Positions 1-7,916 of a stretch of 61,595 nt of DNA are shown in pieces; positions within the stretch are counted from its first letter, which is position 1; each line of letters begins with the position of its first letter. The stretch covers positions 1-61,595 of the forward strand of contig JAUHXA010000043.1 in assembly GCA_030427245.1 (NCBI GenBank), given 5' to 3'. This stretch comes from Bacteroidia bacterium. Lineage in GTDB: Bacteria > Bacteroidota > Bacteroidia > Chitinophagales > UBA2359. Position numbers and translations under genes: made by a program. Below the pieces are notes generated by a model. It had not been told where the DNA came from. It worked only from the letters and a program-made list of their open reading frames with translations, and did not search any database.

Positions 1-1
1 G

Positions 2-124
2 ACTGAACTTCAACCGATTCACATTAAAATATTGAAACTTTTGGATATTGAGCCGAAGGTTTACCTGAATTTAGCACATCATATCCAAATGTTTTTTTCT
101 CAGAATCAAGTTACCGAAACATAA
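2..124 (+). CDS. C-terminal tail of an unknown protein (partial, runs in from the left edge)
   Basis: Frame 2 is open from the window edge to a TAA at 122-124 and encodes 40 residues ending in SQNQVTET. The composition is protein-like (amphipathic, Leu/Ile rich, DIEPKVYLNLAHH). I do not recognise the family, and 40 open codons in AT-rich DNA could be chance. A member of a dispersed palindromic repeat begins just after the stop. Confidence 0.45.
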   Translation, partial: TELQPIHIKILKLLDIEPKVYLNLAHHIQMFFSQNQVTET

Positions 125-706
125 GTTTTTCATCTGTTTATTTTTTCTTTTTGAAGGTCAGATGGAACTTACCGTGAATTAAACAATCATTTTCCTATGT
201 GTTTAAATAATTATTTAATCATGAACGTTTCATCACTGTATTGGTTAAATCGTTTAGAATTAGCAAGGAAGATTAAAAACTGGGCTTGCATACAGTAATA
301 GACAAAAACCATGCTAAAACACTACTTCTTTCCTCAGAATGGTGTGCCAAAACTTGGGAAACGCTTCTCTTTAAATTTGCCTTTTGAAAATACATGTGCC
401 TGCATTTGCTTGTGTATACATGTTGTATTATAGTGAGTTGTGTGAATTAATTGATTCTGAAAAACCTTTTACCTCTTTGTGACATTTTATTCAACGATTT
501 TATTAATTGACTTTTCTGTGACATTGGCAAGGCGAATTTTTGTGTTTTTGTCGTAAAAGAGGTCTATTGAGTTTTAAGAAGGGAAGAGGGGATTTTTCCA
601 TAAAAAAAGCATCTATATGGATAACAATTTCCCTACTAAACCCACAATTCACAAACCCATTCCCACCTCATTTTGTTATCTTCCTAAAATAACGTAGATT
701 CAAGCT
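125..706. other. Gene-free upstream region of the pseudouridine synthase gene
   Basis: This is 582 bp without a convincing gene. The left part (131-234) is a copy of a palindromic repeat also found at 34039-34244. The rest is AT-rich with no hairpin, tRNA or riboswitch fold that I can recognise. TTTGTGACATT near 475 and TTCTGTGACATT near 511 form a short direct repeat of unknown meaning. The promoter of the next gene should lie here, but no TAnnTTTG box stands out. Confidence 0.5.
131..234. repeat. Dispersed palindromic repeat, family II copy 1 (simple form)
   Basis: The left arm at 162-186 (ATGGAACTTACC then GTGAATTAAA) is the inverse of the right arm at 211-233 (TTATTTAATCATG then AACGTTTCAT). 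Similarity to the copy at 34039-34244 starts earlier, at CATCTGTnTATTTTT (131 onwards), and covers the leader GAAGGTCA. Here the two arms are only about 24 bp apart, whereas the other copy carries about 105 bp of extra sequence between its arms. Confidence 0.65.
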
Positions 707-1666
707 ATGCAGAAAAAATACAATAAATTTAGAAGCAACAAGTCCAAATCAGAGGACGACAAACGAGAAGACGAGAAAAAAGGTAATGAGGAGGAAGGGA
801 AACCCAAATTCAGAAGCAAAAGAGAAGGCAGAGGAAGAAGTAATGACAGGGATAAGGACAATCCCAAATCAAGAAGCAAACGAAGGGTGATTTTTCGGAA
901 GAAAAAACCACCTCAACTCTCTATAGACAATCCTACCACCGTAGAACTGAAAAAAACGGGTATTCGCCTTAATAAATATTTGGCAAATTCGGGTGTTGCT
1001 GCTCGGCGAAAAGCGGATGAACTCATTAAAGATGGATGGGTAACGGTTAATGGAAAAGTCGTAATCGAAATGGGATTCCGAGTACAGGCGGGTGATGTTG
1101 TGCAGTTCAAGGGTAGAAAGGTAGAGCCTCAAAATAAAACCTACATTTTGCTCAACAAGCCCAAAGACATGATTACCACGACCAACGATCCTCAAGGTAG
1201 AAAAACGGTGATGGATTTGGTGGCTGGAGTAGATGTCGATCGTTTGTATCCTGTCGGTCGTCTGGATAGAAATACGGTTGGTTTATTGCTCCTCACCAAC
1301 GATGGCGCACTTGCCCAACACCTTTCTCATCCCAAAACCGAAGTCCGAAAAATTTACCATGTTTTCTTAGATAAACCGTTGCAAAAAAGTCATTTTAATC
1401 AAATCGCAACAGGGATCACGTTGGAGGATGGTGAAATATTAGTGGATGGACTTTCGTATATAAGTGAGAATAAAAAGGAAATTGGTGTGCAAATCCACAG
1501 TGGTCGAAATCGGATTGTTCGGCGAATCTTTGAGTATTTTGGCTACGAAATCAACAAGTTGGATAGAGTGATTTATGGTGGTTTGACCAAGAAAAATTTG
1601 ACTCGTGGAAAGTGGCGTTTTTTGACGGCAAAGGAAGTGATTATGTTGAAGCATTTTAAGGGATGA
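707..1666 (+). CDS. rluB: 23S rRNA pseudouridine synthase, RluB/RsuA family
   Basis: This 319-aa protein is an RNA pseudouridine synthase of the RsuA/RluB/RluE/RluF group, which isomerises a specific uridine in ribosomal RNA. Residues 1 to about 83 are a highly charged Lys/Arg/Glu/Asp low-complexity tail. An S4 RNA-binding domain follows (GIRLNKYLANSGVAARRKAD, then DGWVTVNGKVV). The catalytic domain carries LLNKPKDMITTT and the motif YPVGRLDRNT, whose Asp187 is the family's catalytic aspartate, followed by VGLLLLTNDG and the closing GRNRIVRRIF motif. Length without the tail is normal for the family. Basic N-terminal tails are common in Bacteroidota members and probably help RNA binding (inference). 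The choice of rluB over another paralogue rests on overall resemblance, and the exact target uridine cannot be assigned. The gene stands alone and converges on the CHAT gene. Confidence 0.88.
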   Translation: MQKKYNKFRSNKSKSEDDKREDEKKGNEEEGKPKFRSKREGRGRSNDRDKDNPKSRSKRRVIFRKKKPPQLSIDNPTTVELKKTGIRLNKYLANSGVAARRKADELIKDGWVTVNGKVVIEMGFRVQAGDVVQFKGRKVEPQNKTYILLNKPKDMITTTNDPQGRKTVMDLVAGVDVDRLYPVGRLDRNTVGLLLLTNDGALAQHLSHPKTEVRKIYHVFLDKPLQKSHFNQIATGITLEDGEILVDGLSYISENKKEIGVQIHSGRNRIVRRIFEYFGYEINKLDRVIYGGLTKKNLTRGKWRFLTAKEVIMLKHFKG

Positions 1667-1694
1667 TTTTTTAGAATGGGGAAGACAGAGCAGG

Positions 1695-1747
1695 GATGTG
1701 AGATATACTAATCAATTTTTTAAAGTAAAAATCTCGTTTCTCACATC
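1695..1747. terminator. Possible bidirectional stem between convergent genes
   Basis: GATGTGAGA (1695-1703) and TCTCACATC (1739-1747) form a perfect 9-bp inverted repeat with a 35-nt AT-rich loop, between the stop of the pseudouridine synthase gene and the stop of the convergent CHAT gene. There is no clean U-tract, so termination is only suggested by position. Confidence 0.3.
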
Positions 1748-1766
1748 TCTCCTCTTTCATCTTAAG

Positions 1767-4754
1767 TTATTCTCCAATCAACAAAAAACCCGCCCAATCT
1801 TGCGGCGTATAATCCTCCAAAACAAGTAAATCCATTTTTGCTTTTCGGAGGGCAGCAGCATAGTTGTTGCCGCTGTGTTTTCGGGGCAAATCCTCCAGGA
1901 TATATTCAAACAGTTTTTTGACCAAAGCACTACTCGATTCGTCGGGAATGTCGAATTGGGTAAAAATGATGTTGTTCGCTCCCGCATACAAAAATCCTCG
2001 CTGCAATGCCATCATTCCTTCGGCACTGTACAATTCTCCTACTCCACTGCTGCAACTGCTCAAAATTACCAAATCTGCTTGAAGGCGAAGGTGATAGGTT
2101 TCGGAGGTGTAGAGTAAGAAGTCATTATGGGTAGCATCCGTTGAAGATTCTTTTTGGGTTTTAGCTAAGTAAATACCCGAAAGTTTGGTGTTTTCATTGT
2201 TGGTCAAACCATGTGTTGAAATCAGGATATATTTGAACTTTGGAGCTTCCAAAAATAGGTTTTGTTTGGAGGCAGAGGCATACAAAAATATCTTTGCCTC
2301 CAATGCTCGACTTTGAAACAACTCAAAAACGGCTTTTACCTCATTCTCGGTACTCGGCAAATTGTCCAACGCTTTTTCTCCTTCCCGATTAGACCGCAAA
2401 ACCTTTGTTTTGCCGCCTCGACTCACCAAAGCCATATCTGCCTGTGCTTGTTCTTTGCCATTGAAGGAAACGGGCGCAATACCCAAAAAGGAATCTTCCA
2501 AAAAAACATTCTTGACTTTTTTTGAAGCTTGATATAACAAAAGTGTTGCAGAATAATGATAACCAATAGAAAAGAAACGAATCAAATAGGGCAGTTCGGT
2601 GAAATCCTCTTCGATTTCTTCTTTTTCATCCATCAAAAGCAGAGCATCGAAAGGTAAATAATTCAGAATTCCATGCCGCAGAATGGTTAATTGCGGTGTG
2701 TTTTCACCGTCAGTTGTGTATAGTTGTAGTTGAAGAGGCTGCAATAACAGGAGATACAATTCTTCTGCAATTTCTACAAAATCATCTATGTCAACGGCAT
2801 TAATGGCATCTAAAAAATCTGTTACCAATTCTTCAAAGTGTATAGGTTTTTTGATTTGATGGACCTGATAATTATTGGCTGTTATTTGAAAAATGAAAAT
2901 AAATTGCTCACCCACATAGTAAGATAGAACGATTTTTTTTGTGTCTAAAATGGTTTTTTTATTCCCTTCGATGGCTTGCAGGTGGGCTTGCAGAACTGCA
3001 ATATCTGCTGTTTGGGTTTGGTACTTCAATTGGTAGTAATCGGGATGGTTTTTTTCTAATTGTTCGATGAACTGTAAGTATTCTTGGTGTTTATCAAAAT
3101 GTTGGTTTTGTAATTCTTTTAGTTTTGCAGTTTCGTTTTTTGCTCTGCCTTCTTCGATTTTTTTCTCCAATTCCAGTAGCCTTTGCTTCAAACTTTCTTC
3201 TTCTATCCGAATACTTTTGGGAATATTTGCTCTCGCATCCGCCTCTTGCAGTTCTTCCATCAGCAAAACGGCTTTGGCTTTTTCGGTGAAATTGAAGGCC
3301 GTAGGAAGGCTTTTTGCCGCATGGATTTGGTGGTAAACCATTGAAGCCACTTCTATCGCTTTTTCATAAATATTGACCAACTGTTCACCCAAGTTTAGTT
3401 TGGAGTCGAAAGCTTTGTATTGCTGTCGTTTCACTTCAACGAATTGCACCAAAGTTTGATAGCCTTCAAAAGCCGCTTTCAAGCTTTGAATAGATTGGTT
3501 TTTTTGGTACAAACGATAGAAAGACAGGGATTTTCGATTGAGGGCAAATAGCAGTTGTTTGGAAAAATAATTGGAAGGGATTTGTGGATATTGATAAACA
3601 TCGGTTGATTGAAAACTGGGTAGTAAAATGTTGAGGCTTCGATGTAAATGGTCAATGGCCTCTTTCTCTTCTCCTTTTTGCAAATGAGCATCGCCCCAAA
3701 AATTCAAAACTTCGGCAAGTTTGGGGTGTTGGTCGCCAAAAACGACTTGATATCCCTTGAAGGCTTGTTGGAAATAATCAAAAGCTGCTTCAAATTTTTG
3801 CTGCATAGCATGACAGTTGCCCAAATTGCAGTAGTTTTCATAGACGACCGCAGGGAAAGCAGCAGTCTCAGACGTTTTGTTGCTTTGGATATCAATGCTT
3901 TGTTGGTAGTAATCAATAGCTTTGGCGAATTGTTGAAGGGCGTTGTAGCAGTTCCCTAAGTTCGATAATATGGTGGCATTGAGGTTGTGATTTGTTACAA
4001 AGTGTTTGGAGGTGATGGTGTATGCTTTTTCAAACTGCTTGATAGCCAATTCATGTTGGTGCTTGAAGTGATGGCAACTCGCAATATTGTTGTAGGCATA
4101 AACCAAATGTGGATGTCCTTCGGGCAAAACGTTTAGCCAAATATTCAGCGTTTTTTGAAAGTGTGGCAATGCTTGGTCGTAATCTCCCAGATAGCTGTAA
4201 CAAGTTCCCAAATTGTTGTAGCAAATCGCAAGTTCATTGGAGGTTTTGGTGCCAACTTCGAGATGAAGTTGTAATGCCTTTTTGTGAGATTCAATGGCAA
4301 GTCTATAGTTTCTTTGTTGTATGTGACAGCTCCCTATATTGGAGTAGGTGAGCGCCAATGCTTCTTTTTGGACTGGAGATTCTTCTGTTACTCTCACGCC
4401 TAAAGCAGATTGGTAAGCTCTCATTTCTGCGTCCAATTTATTTTGCAGCCCATAAGCATAGCCCAAACTATTGAAAGTGGAGATTGGATAGTGTGTATTT
4501 TGAAGGTGATGGGTGTCAGCTATTTTCAAGGCAGTTTTTAGCGTTCCAATAGCTTTTTCGGCATCTGCCAAATAATTGTAGTTTTTACCGAGTTCGTTGA
4601 GGGTTTGCAGATAGAAATCCCATTTTTTTTCTTGCTGAAATACCAAAGCTGCTCCTTCCAACACGTCAATAGCTTGTTGGTAGTGAGCAGCTTTGGTTAA
4701 GACCGTTGCCTTTTTGAGTTGCTGTAGTGTTTGTTTAAGGAGGTTATCCGCCAT
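1767..4754 (-). CDS. TPR repeat protein with C-terminal CHAT (caspase-like) domain
   Basis: This 995-aa protein has an N-terminal array of kinesin-light-chain-type tetratricopeptide repeats (about residues 1-420, units such as YNNLGTCYSYLGDYDQALPH), a charged coiled-coil segment (about 490-590, EEESLKQRLLELEKKIEEG), and a C-terminal CHAT domain (about 640-990). The CHAT fold is a clan CD peptidase related to caspases and separase. Its dyad is visible as His848 in ISTHGLTNN and Cys901 in ILSSCSSGVGE, so it is predicted to be active. TPRs usually bind a partner or substrate. The start codon lies 11 nt inside the end of the upstream secreted-protein gene (ATGGCGGATAA), so the two are probably translationally coupled. 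There is no signal peptide, so it should be cytoplasmic. Substrate and role are unknown; proteins of this layout are common in Bacteroidota and multicellular bacteria. Confidence 0.9.
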   Translation of the reverse strand: MADNLLKQTLQQLKKATVLTKAAHYQQAIDVLEGAALVFQQEKKWDFYLQTLNELGKNYNYLADAEKAIGTLKTALKIADTHHLQNTHYPISTFNSLGYAYGLQNKLDAEMRAYQSALGVRVTEESPVQKEALALTYSNIGSCHIQQRNYRLAIESHKKALQLHLEVGTKTSNELAICYNNLGTCYSYLGDYDQALPHFQKTLNIWLNVLPEGHPHLVYAYNNIASCHHFKHQHELAIKQFEKAYTITSKHFVTNHNLNATILSNLGNCYNALQQFAKAIDYYQQSIDIQSNKTSETAAFPAVVYENYCNLGNCHAMQQKFEAAFDYFQQAFKGYQVVFGDQHPKLAEVLNFWGDAHLQKGEEKEAIDHLHRSLNILLPSFQSTDVYQYPQIPSNYFSKQLLFALNRKSLSFYRLYQKNQSIQSLKAAFEGYQTLVQFVEVKRQQYKAFDSKLNLGEQLVNIYEKAIEVASMVYHQIHAAKSLPTAFNFTEKAKAVLLMEELQEADARANIPKSIRIEEESLKQRLLELEKKIEEGRAKNETAKLKELQNQHFDKHQEYLQFIEQLEKNHPDYYQLKYQTQTADIAVLQAHLQAIEGNKKTILDTKKIVLSYYVGEQFIFIFQITANNYQVHQIKKPIHFEELVTDFLDAINAVDIDDFVEIAEELYLLLLQPLQLQLYTTDGENTPQLTILRHGILNYLPFDALLLMDEKEEIEEDFTELPYLIRFFSIGYHYSATLLLYQASKKVKNVFLEDSFLGIAPVSFNGKEQAQADMALVSRGGKTKVLRSNREGEKALDNLPSTENEVKAVFELFQSRALEAKIFLYASASKQNLFLEAPKFKYILISTHGLTNNENTKLSGIYLAKTQKESSTDATHNDFLLYTSETYHLRLQADLVILSSCSSGVGELYSAEGMMALQRGFLYAGANNIIFTQFDIPDESSSALVKKLFEYILEDLPRKHSGNNYAAALRKAKMDLLVLEDYTPQDWAGFLLIGE

Positions 4755-5502
4755 TGCCTTTAAAGTTGCCAGGTCCTGGATTTTTGTTTTTTCTCAAAAT
4801 CTTCAATCTAATTTCTCCTACTTCTACATTTGGAGGTGCTTTGAGGTTTCCTTTCACTACAAAATATTCATTGATACCCGCCAATACTGCACCTGTCAAT
4901 TCACCATTGGTGGCCAATCTAACTTCATCCTTTGAAGTATTGACATACAATTTCAGTGTTTCATAGGCCTCTATTTCTGGATTGAGGTCAATGGGTTGTT
5001 TTCCATTTCGGGTGCATTTATCTTTATCTTCAAAAGTAAAAATGACATAAAAGCGACTGCCAAATTTAGTAAGGTGTTCTTGTTCTGAATTGTCAAAGGT
5101 GATATTACTTCCTGTGGTAGGAGGAATATTATAGAGGGTGTAAGGAGTATCATTATCACCTGCTGATAAAGTAGAAGAAGCGGAATGTGAAGAATTGGTA
5201 GAGGTACTTTTACCGTATTTTTTTCCTCGATTTTTCACGCCAAATTGGTTGGGAGGAGTAGGGGTTGAGCCCACTTCAGGTATATCAACGATCTGGATTT
5301 TACCTGTGAGAGTAATGGCCTTTTCACAATCGTCTTTTGACAATGCTTTGAAATAGTGAAGGTGAAGCTTGTGAACTATATCTCCTTCATTGATGCCGTC
5401 TCCTCCTGTTGTATTGACCAATCCTATTTTGGCTTGTGCTTGTAGGTCATTGAAAAAATGTGTGGCAAAGAGGAGAGTGAGAATAATTAATACGTTTTTC
5501 AT
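4744..5502 (-). CDS. Secreted protein of unknown function, coupled to the CHAT gene
   Basis: This is a 252-aa protein. The start is placed at 5502 because MKNVLIILTLLFATHFFNDL then QAQA forms a clear signal peptide; the reading frame is open 11 codons further upstream, with an in-frame Met at 5535. After the signal come a mixed alpha/beta stretch (INEGDIVHKLHLHYFKALSK), a Ser/Thr-rich linker (STSTNSSHSASSTLSAGD), a beta-rich half (FGSRFYVIFTFEDKDKC) and a basic Gly/Pro-rich tail (KNKNPGPGNFKGNGG). I do not recognise a named domain. Its last codons overlap the first codons of the TPR-CHAT gene by 11 nt, so it is the first gene of a two-gene operon. A secreted protein coupled to a cytoplasmic protease-like protein suggests that they work in one pathway, although they should sit in different compartments. 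Confidence 0.75.
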   Translation of the reverse strand: MKNVLIILTLLFATHFFNDLQAQAKIGLVNTTGGDGINEGDIVHKLHLHYFKALSKDDCEKAITLTGKIQIVDIPEVGSTPTPPNQFGVKNRGKKYGKSTSTNSSHSASSTLSAGDNDTPYTLYNIPPTTGSNITFDNSEQEHLTKFGSRFYVIFTFEDKDKCTRNGKQPIDLNPEIEAYETLKLYVNTSKDEVRLATNGELTGAVLAGINEYFVVKGNLKAPPNVEVGEIRLKILRKNKNPGPGNFKGNGG

Positions 5503-5770
5503 GATGTTTGAGGTTTTGAAGAAAATAATTTTCAACTATGAATTAAGGTAAAATAGGAAGGAAGTGGTGCAAGCAGAAGATGAATATAACAAGAAAAATG
5601 CTTTCTTGCAAAAATAGTTTCTGTATGCCCAATCACTTCTACCTCTCATAGACGAAAAGGAGTGTTTTTTTAGGACAAAACCCACGAAAAAATATAAGAA
5701 AATTATTATTCTGGTAAATTTTTCAAACCTACTTTGGGTTTGGATTTGCAGCTTGTATGTGACTTTACCT

Positions 5771-6778
5771 TTATCCTCCAATCACCTTGATAATCACTAC
5801 CAAAACTACGCTGATAACCAGACCCGAAAAGACTTTGAATAAATCTCTGCCTATATCACTGGTAGTTGCTCTGCTCAATCTTTTCTCCAATCGAATGCGT
5901 ATAGCAATTTCACGACCTGCCAACAAACCAATGAATACCCAAGTCGTACTCATAGGAATAGCACTCCAATCTTTGAAAATCATCAAAACGATGCCGTAAA
6001 TCAAATCAACAAAAGTAGCAGAGCGAATGTCGGTTGTATTGGTTTTGGCCTTCACAATCTTTTGAACTGCACCACCTTTGCTGTAAAAAATGTAGCCCAA
6101 CAAAGCGAGAATGGCAAACAAGGAGAAGAAAAAGGGAAGAGGAGCGAGATTGCCGCCTCCTAACAAATACACATAAATATTGGCTAAATCTTGTGTCAGC
6201 CATTGCCACCACAAAAAACCGGTGGAACACCATTGAGCCGTTACCCAATAATTTCGATTTTTTTCTTTGATGGGATTCTCCATAAATCGCTTTTCTAATA
6301 TATTGGTAACCATTAGGTAGATTACCATTGCAGCTGAAAAAGCGACTACATAACCCAGCAAGGATTTCATGATCATTTTACCCAAAACAGCCTTTGTGTC
6401 AAAAACACTAGTTAGAATCGCTCCTACATCTCCCTCAATTTTATTCATCGAAAACAAGGTGAGAATTAAGAAGGTTGTACTAACAGGAATCCCAAATCGG
6501 GTAATAATTAGTAAAACGACAGGCGGCAATAGATACCACCATTCGAGTGTAGCAGGAATATCAATTTTCGACAACCGCCCGTAAGCGATGTCACTGTGTA
6601 TCCATCCATTTATCAATACAATTGACAGAATCGTTCCTGCAAAAGCCCACAATACATACCAAGGGCGTTTTTCATTGGAGCTTAAAAATGTGCCAAGAGT
6701 CTGTATGACATCGTTACCGACAACCGAATAAGCCGCCATCAAAAAACCCAACCACATAATCACTAAAGACAAATCCAT
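5771..6778 (-). CDS. PiT-family-like inorganic phosphate/anion permease
   Basis: This is a 335-aa integral membrane protein with about ten hydrophobic helices. Two related half-motifs recall the duplicated signature of PiT phosphate permeases: VVGNDVIQTLGTF near the N-terminus with FGIPVSTTFLIL, and the second-half segment AIPMSTTWVFIGLLAGRE. PVSTT and PMSTT correspond to the family's P-V/I-S-T-T-H loops. The start is placed at 6778 (MDLSLVIMWLGFLMAAYS); upstream in-frame codons give a Cys-rich non-membrane sequence that is unlikely to be translated. The canonical GANDxxN signature is reduced to GNDVIQT, so the substrate is uncertain and a sodium- or proton-coupled anion other than phosphate is possible. 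It is the only gene between the CHAT operon and the zinc-finger gene, all on the minus strand but widely spaced. Confidence 0.75.
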   Translation of the reverse strand: MDLSLVIMWLGFLMAAYSVVGNDVIQTLGTFLSSNEKRPWYVLWAFAGTILSIVLINGWIHSDIAYGRLSKIDIPATLEWWYLLPPVVLLIITRFGIPVSTTFLILTLFSMNKIEGDVGAILTSVFDTKAVLGKMIMKSLLGYVVAFSAAMVIYLMVTNILEKRFMENPIKEKNRNYWVTAQWCSTGFLWWQWLTQDLANIYVYLLGGGNLAPLPFFFSLFAILALLGYIFYSKGGAVQKIVKAKTNTTDIRSATFVDLIYGIVLMIFKDWSAIPMSTTWVFIGLLAGREIAIRIRLEKRLSRATTSDIGRDLFKVFSGLVISVVLVVIIKVIGG

Positions 6779-7001
6779 ACTATTCAAATTGAACGTTAGA
6801 TTGCAATAAAGCAAAATATTAAAACATGTGTCATTTGGAGTGTGAAGATAAATAAATATTAGGCAACCTATAATATTATTTGTATTAATACAGGTTGAGG
6901 AATCTCCGTACTTTTTTATACACCAAAAAAACAAAGGTATTGGAAGGGTATATTCACAACGTTAAATGAATGTTATTGAAAAGTTAACTCGGCACTCTTG
7001 A

Positions 7002-7808
7002 CTATTTATTGACTGTTCCAGAACCGCCGCAAGTTGTACAAGTTTGCTGCCCACCACTGCAAGAATAACATGAAACCCATTCGGTGCGATAGACAGGATT
7101 GTTGTCCCAATCGTAATCCACTCTTGATTCTGAGCGACCTCCCGTTCCGCCACAGGAAGAACAAGTGAGCAAACCAGAACCTGAGCAAGAGGGGCACTGT
7201 CGGTAATTGTGTGGATCTAAATCGTGTACTTTTCTATTTGGATTGACCGTTCTTTGTGGGCGGTTCAAGGAGACTTTGGAGAAAGGGTTTTCTTTTTTGG
7301 GAGTTGCCGCCAATTTGAAAGCGTATATTTTCAAAGCAGTATTACCTGTACCATGAATACCTCCCTGTGTACCGTTTTCTTTGTAGTATTGATAAATGGA
7401 TTGAACGGTTGTGGTCATTGTCACCGTTCGATATATCCAAAAACCTCTCTCTTTATGGACTCGATGTTGAGTAAATAGCTGATTCTCTATCATTTCATTT
7501 GTAGTGATTCCGACATACCATTGAGACCAAGCACCACCTTCTTTTCTCATATAGGCATTGATGTCATAGGTAACGATGAACATTTCGAGGCCATGAATCG
7601 CCCTTTTAGTCAATTTGGCGTAATAGGAGGTGTAAACCGTTTTAAGATCTGTCGCAGCAGCCTCATCAATATTTCCATCCTTAAATTTGGCAATCTTAAA
7701 CAGTGTTTGTACGTCCTCTACATTCAATTGACCATTTGCAGCAACTCTATCATTGGCTGTCTTGAGGATTCCATTCAGAAAAAGACTGTATTCTTCAACG
7801 GTAGGCAT
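7002..7808 (-). CDS. GIY-YIG-like domain protein with C-terminal DnaJ-type zinc finger
   Basis: This is a 268-aa protein in three parts. Residues 1-90 are helical and unrecognised. Residues about 96-166 (SQWYVGITTNEMIENQ, HRVHKERGFWIYRT, then GTQGGIHGTGN and LKIYAFKLA) look like a small GIY-YIG-related fold, with YVGIT in the GIY/YIG position and a short helix-strand pattern after it; this is my reading and not certain. Residues 205-260 carry four CxxC pairs (CPSC 205-208, CSSC 216-219, CYSC 247-250, CTTC 257-260), each followed by Gly-rich turns, as in the zinc-binding cysteine-rich region of DnaJ/Hsp40. There is no J domain, so this is not a co-chaperone of the usual type. No signal peptide. 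The gene stands alone, and the GIY-YIG plus DnaJ-finger combination is unusual. Confidence 0.7.
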   Translation of the reverse strand: MPTVEEYSLFLNGILKTANDRVAANGQLNVEDVQTLFKIAKFKDGNIDEAAATDLKTVYTSYYAKLTKRAIHGLEMFIVTYDINAYMRKEGGAWSQWYVGITTNEMIENQLFTQHRVHKERGFWIYRTVTMTTTVQSIYQYYKENGTQGGIHGTGNTALKIYAFKLAATPKKENPFSKVSLNRPQRTVNPNRKVHDLDPHNYRQCPSCSGSGLLTCSSCGGTGGRSESRVDYDWDNNPVYRTEWVSCYSCSGGQQTCTTCGGSGTVNK

Positions 7809-7916
7809 AAAGATTCGTATTTGAAGTTAAAAAAATGGAAGTTTCGTGGAAAAGTCCTCTTTCTTCAAAATAATCATTTCTGGCCTATTTTCCAAAATTT
7901 AAGAAAGTCTCAGGAT

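Noticed and set aside
1767..4754. TPR-CHAT protein as the Csx29-like protease of a type III-E CRISPR system
   Set aside because: No large Cas7-11-type gene or array is nearby; the TPR pattern and coiled-coil match the common Bacteroidota TPR-CHAT proteins, and its neighbour is a secreted protein.
5536..5781. 81-codon minus-strand open frame between the secreted-protein and permease genes
   Set aside because: Phe/Ser/Cys-biased composition, overlap with the permease end, and no start context; it looks like AT-rich noise.
6779..6934. N-terminal extension of the PiT-like permease to 6934
   Set aside because: The extra 52 residues are Cys/Asn-rich and unlike any permease N-terminus; MDLSLVIMWLGF at 6778 begins the first helix properly.
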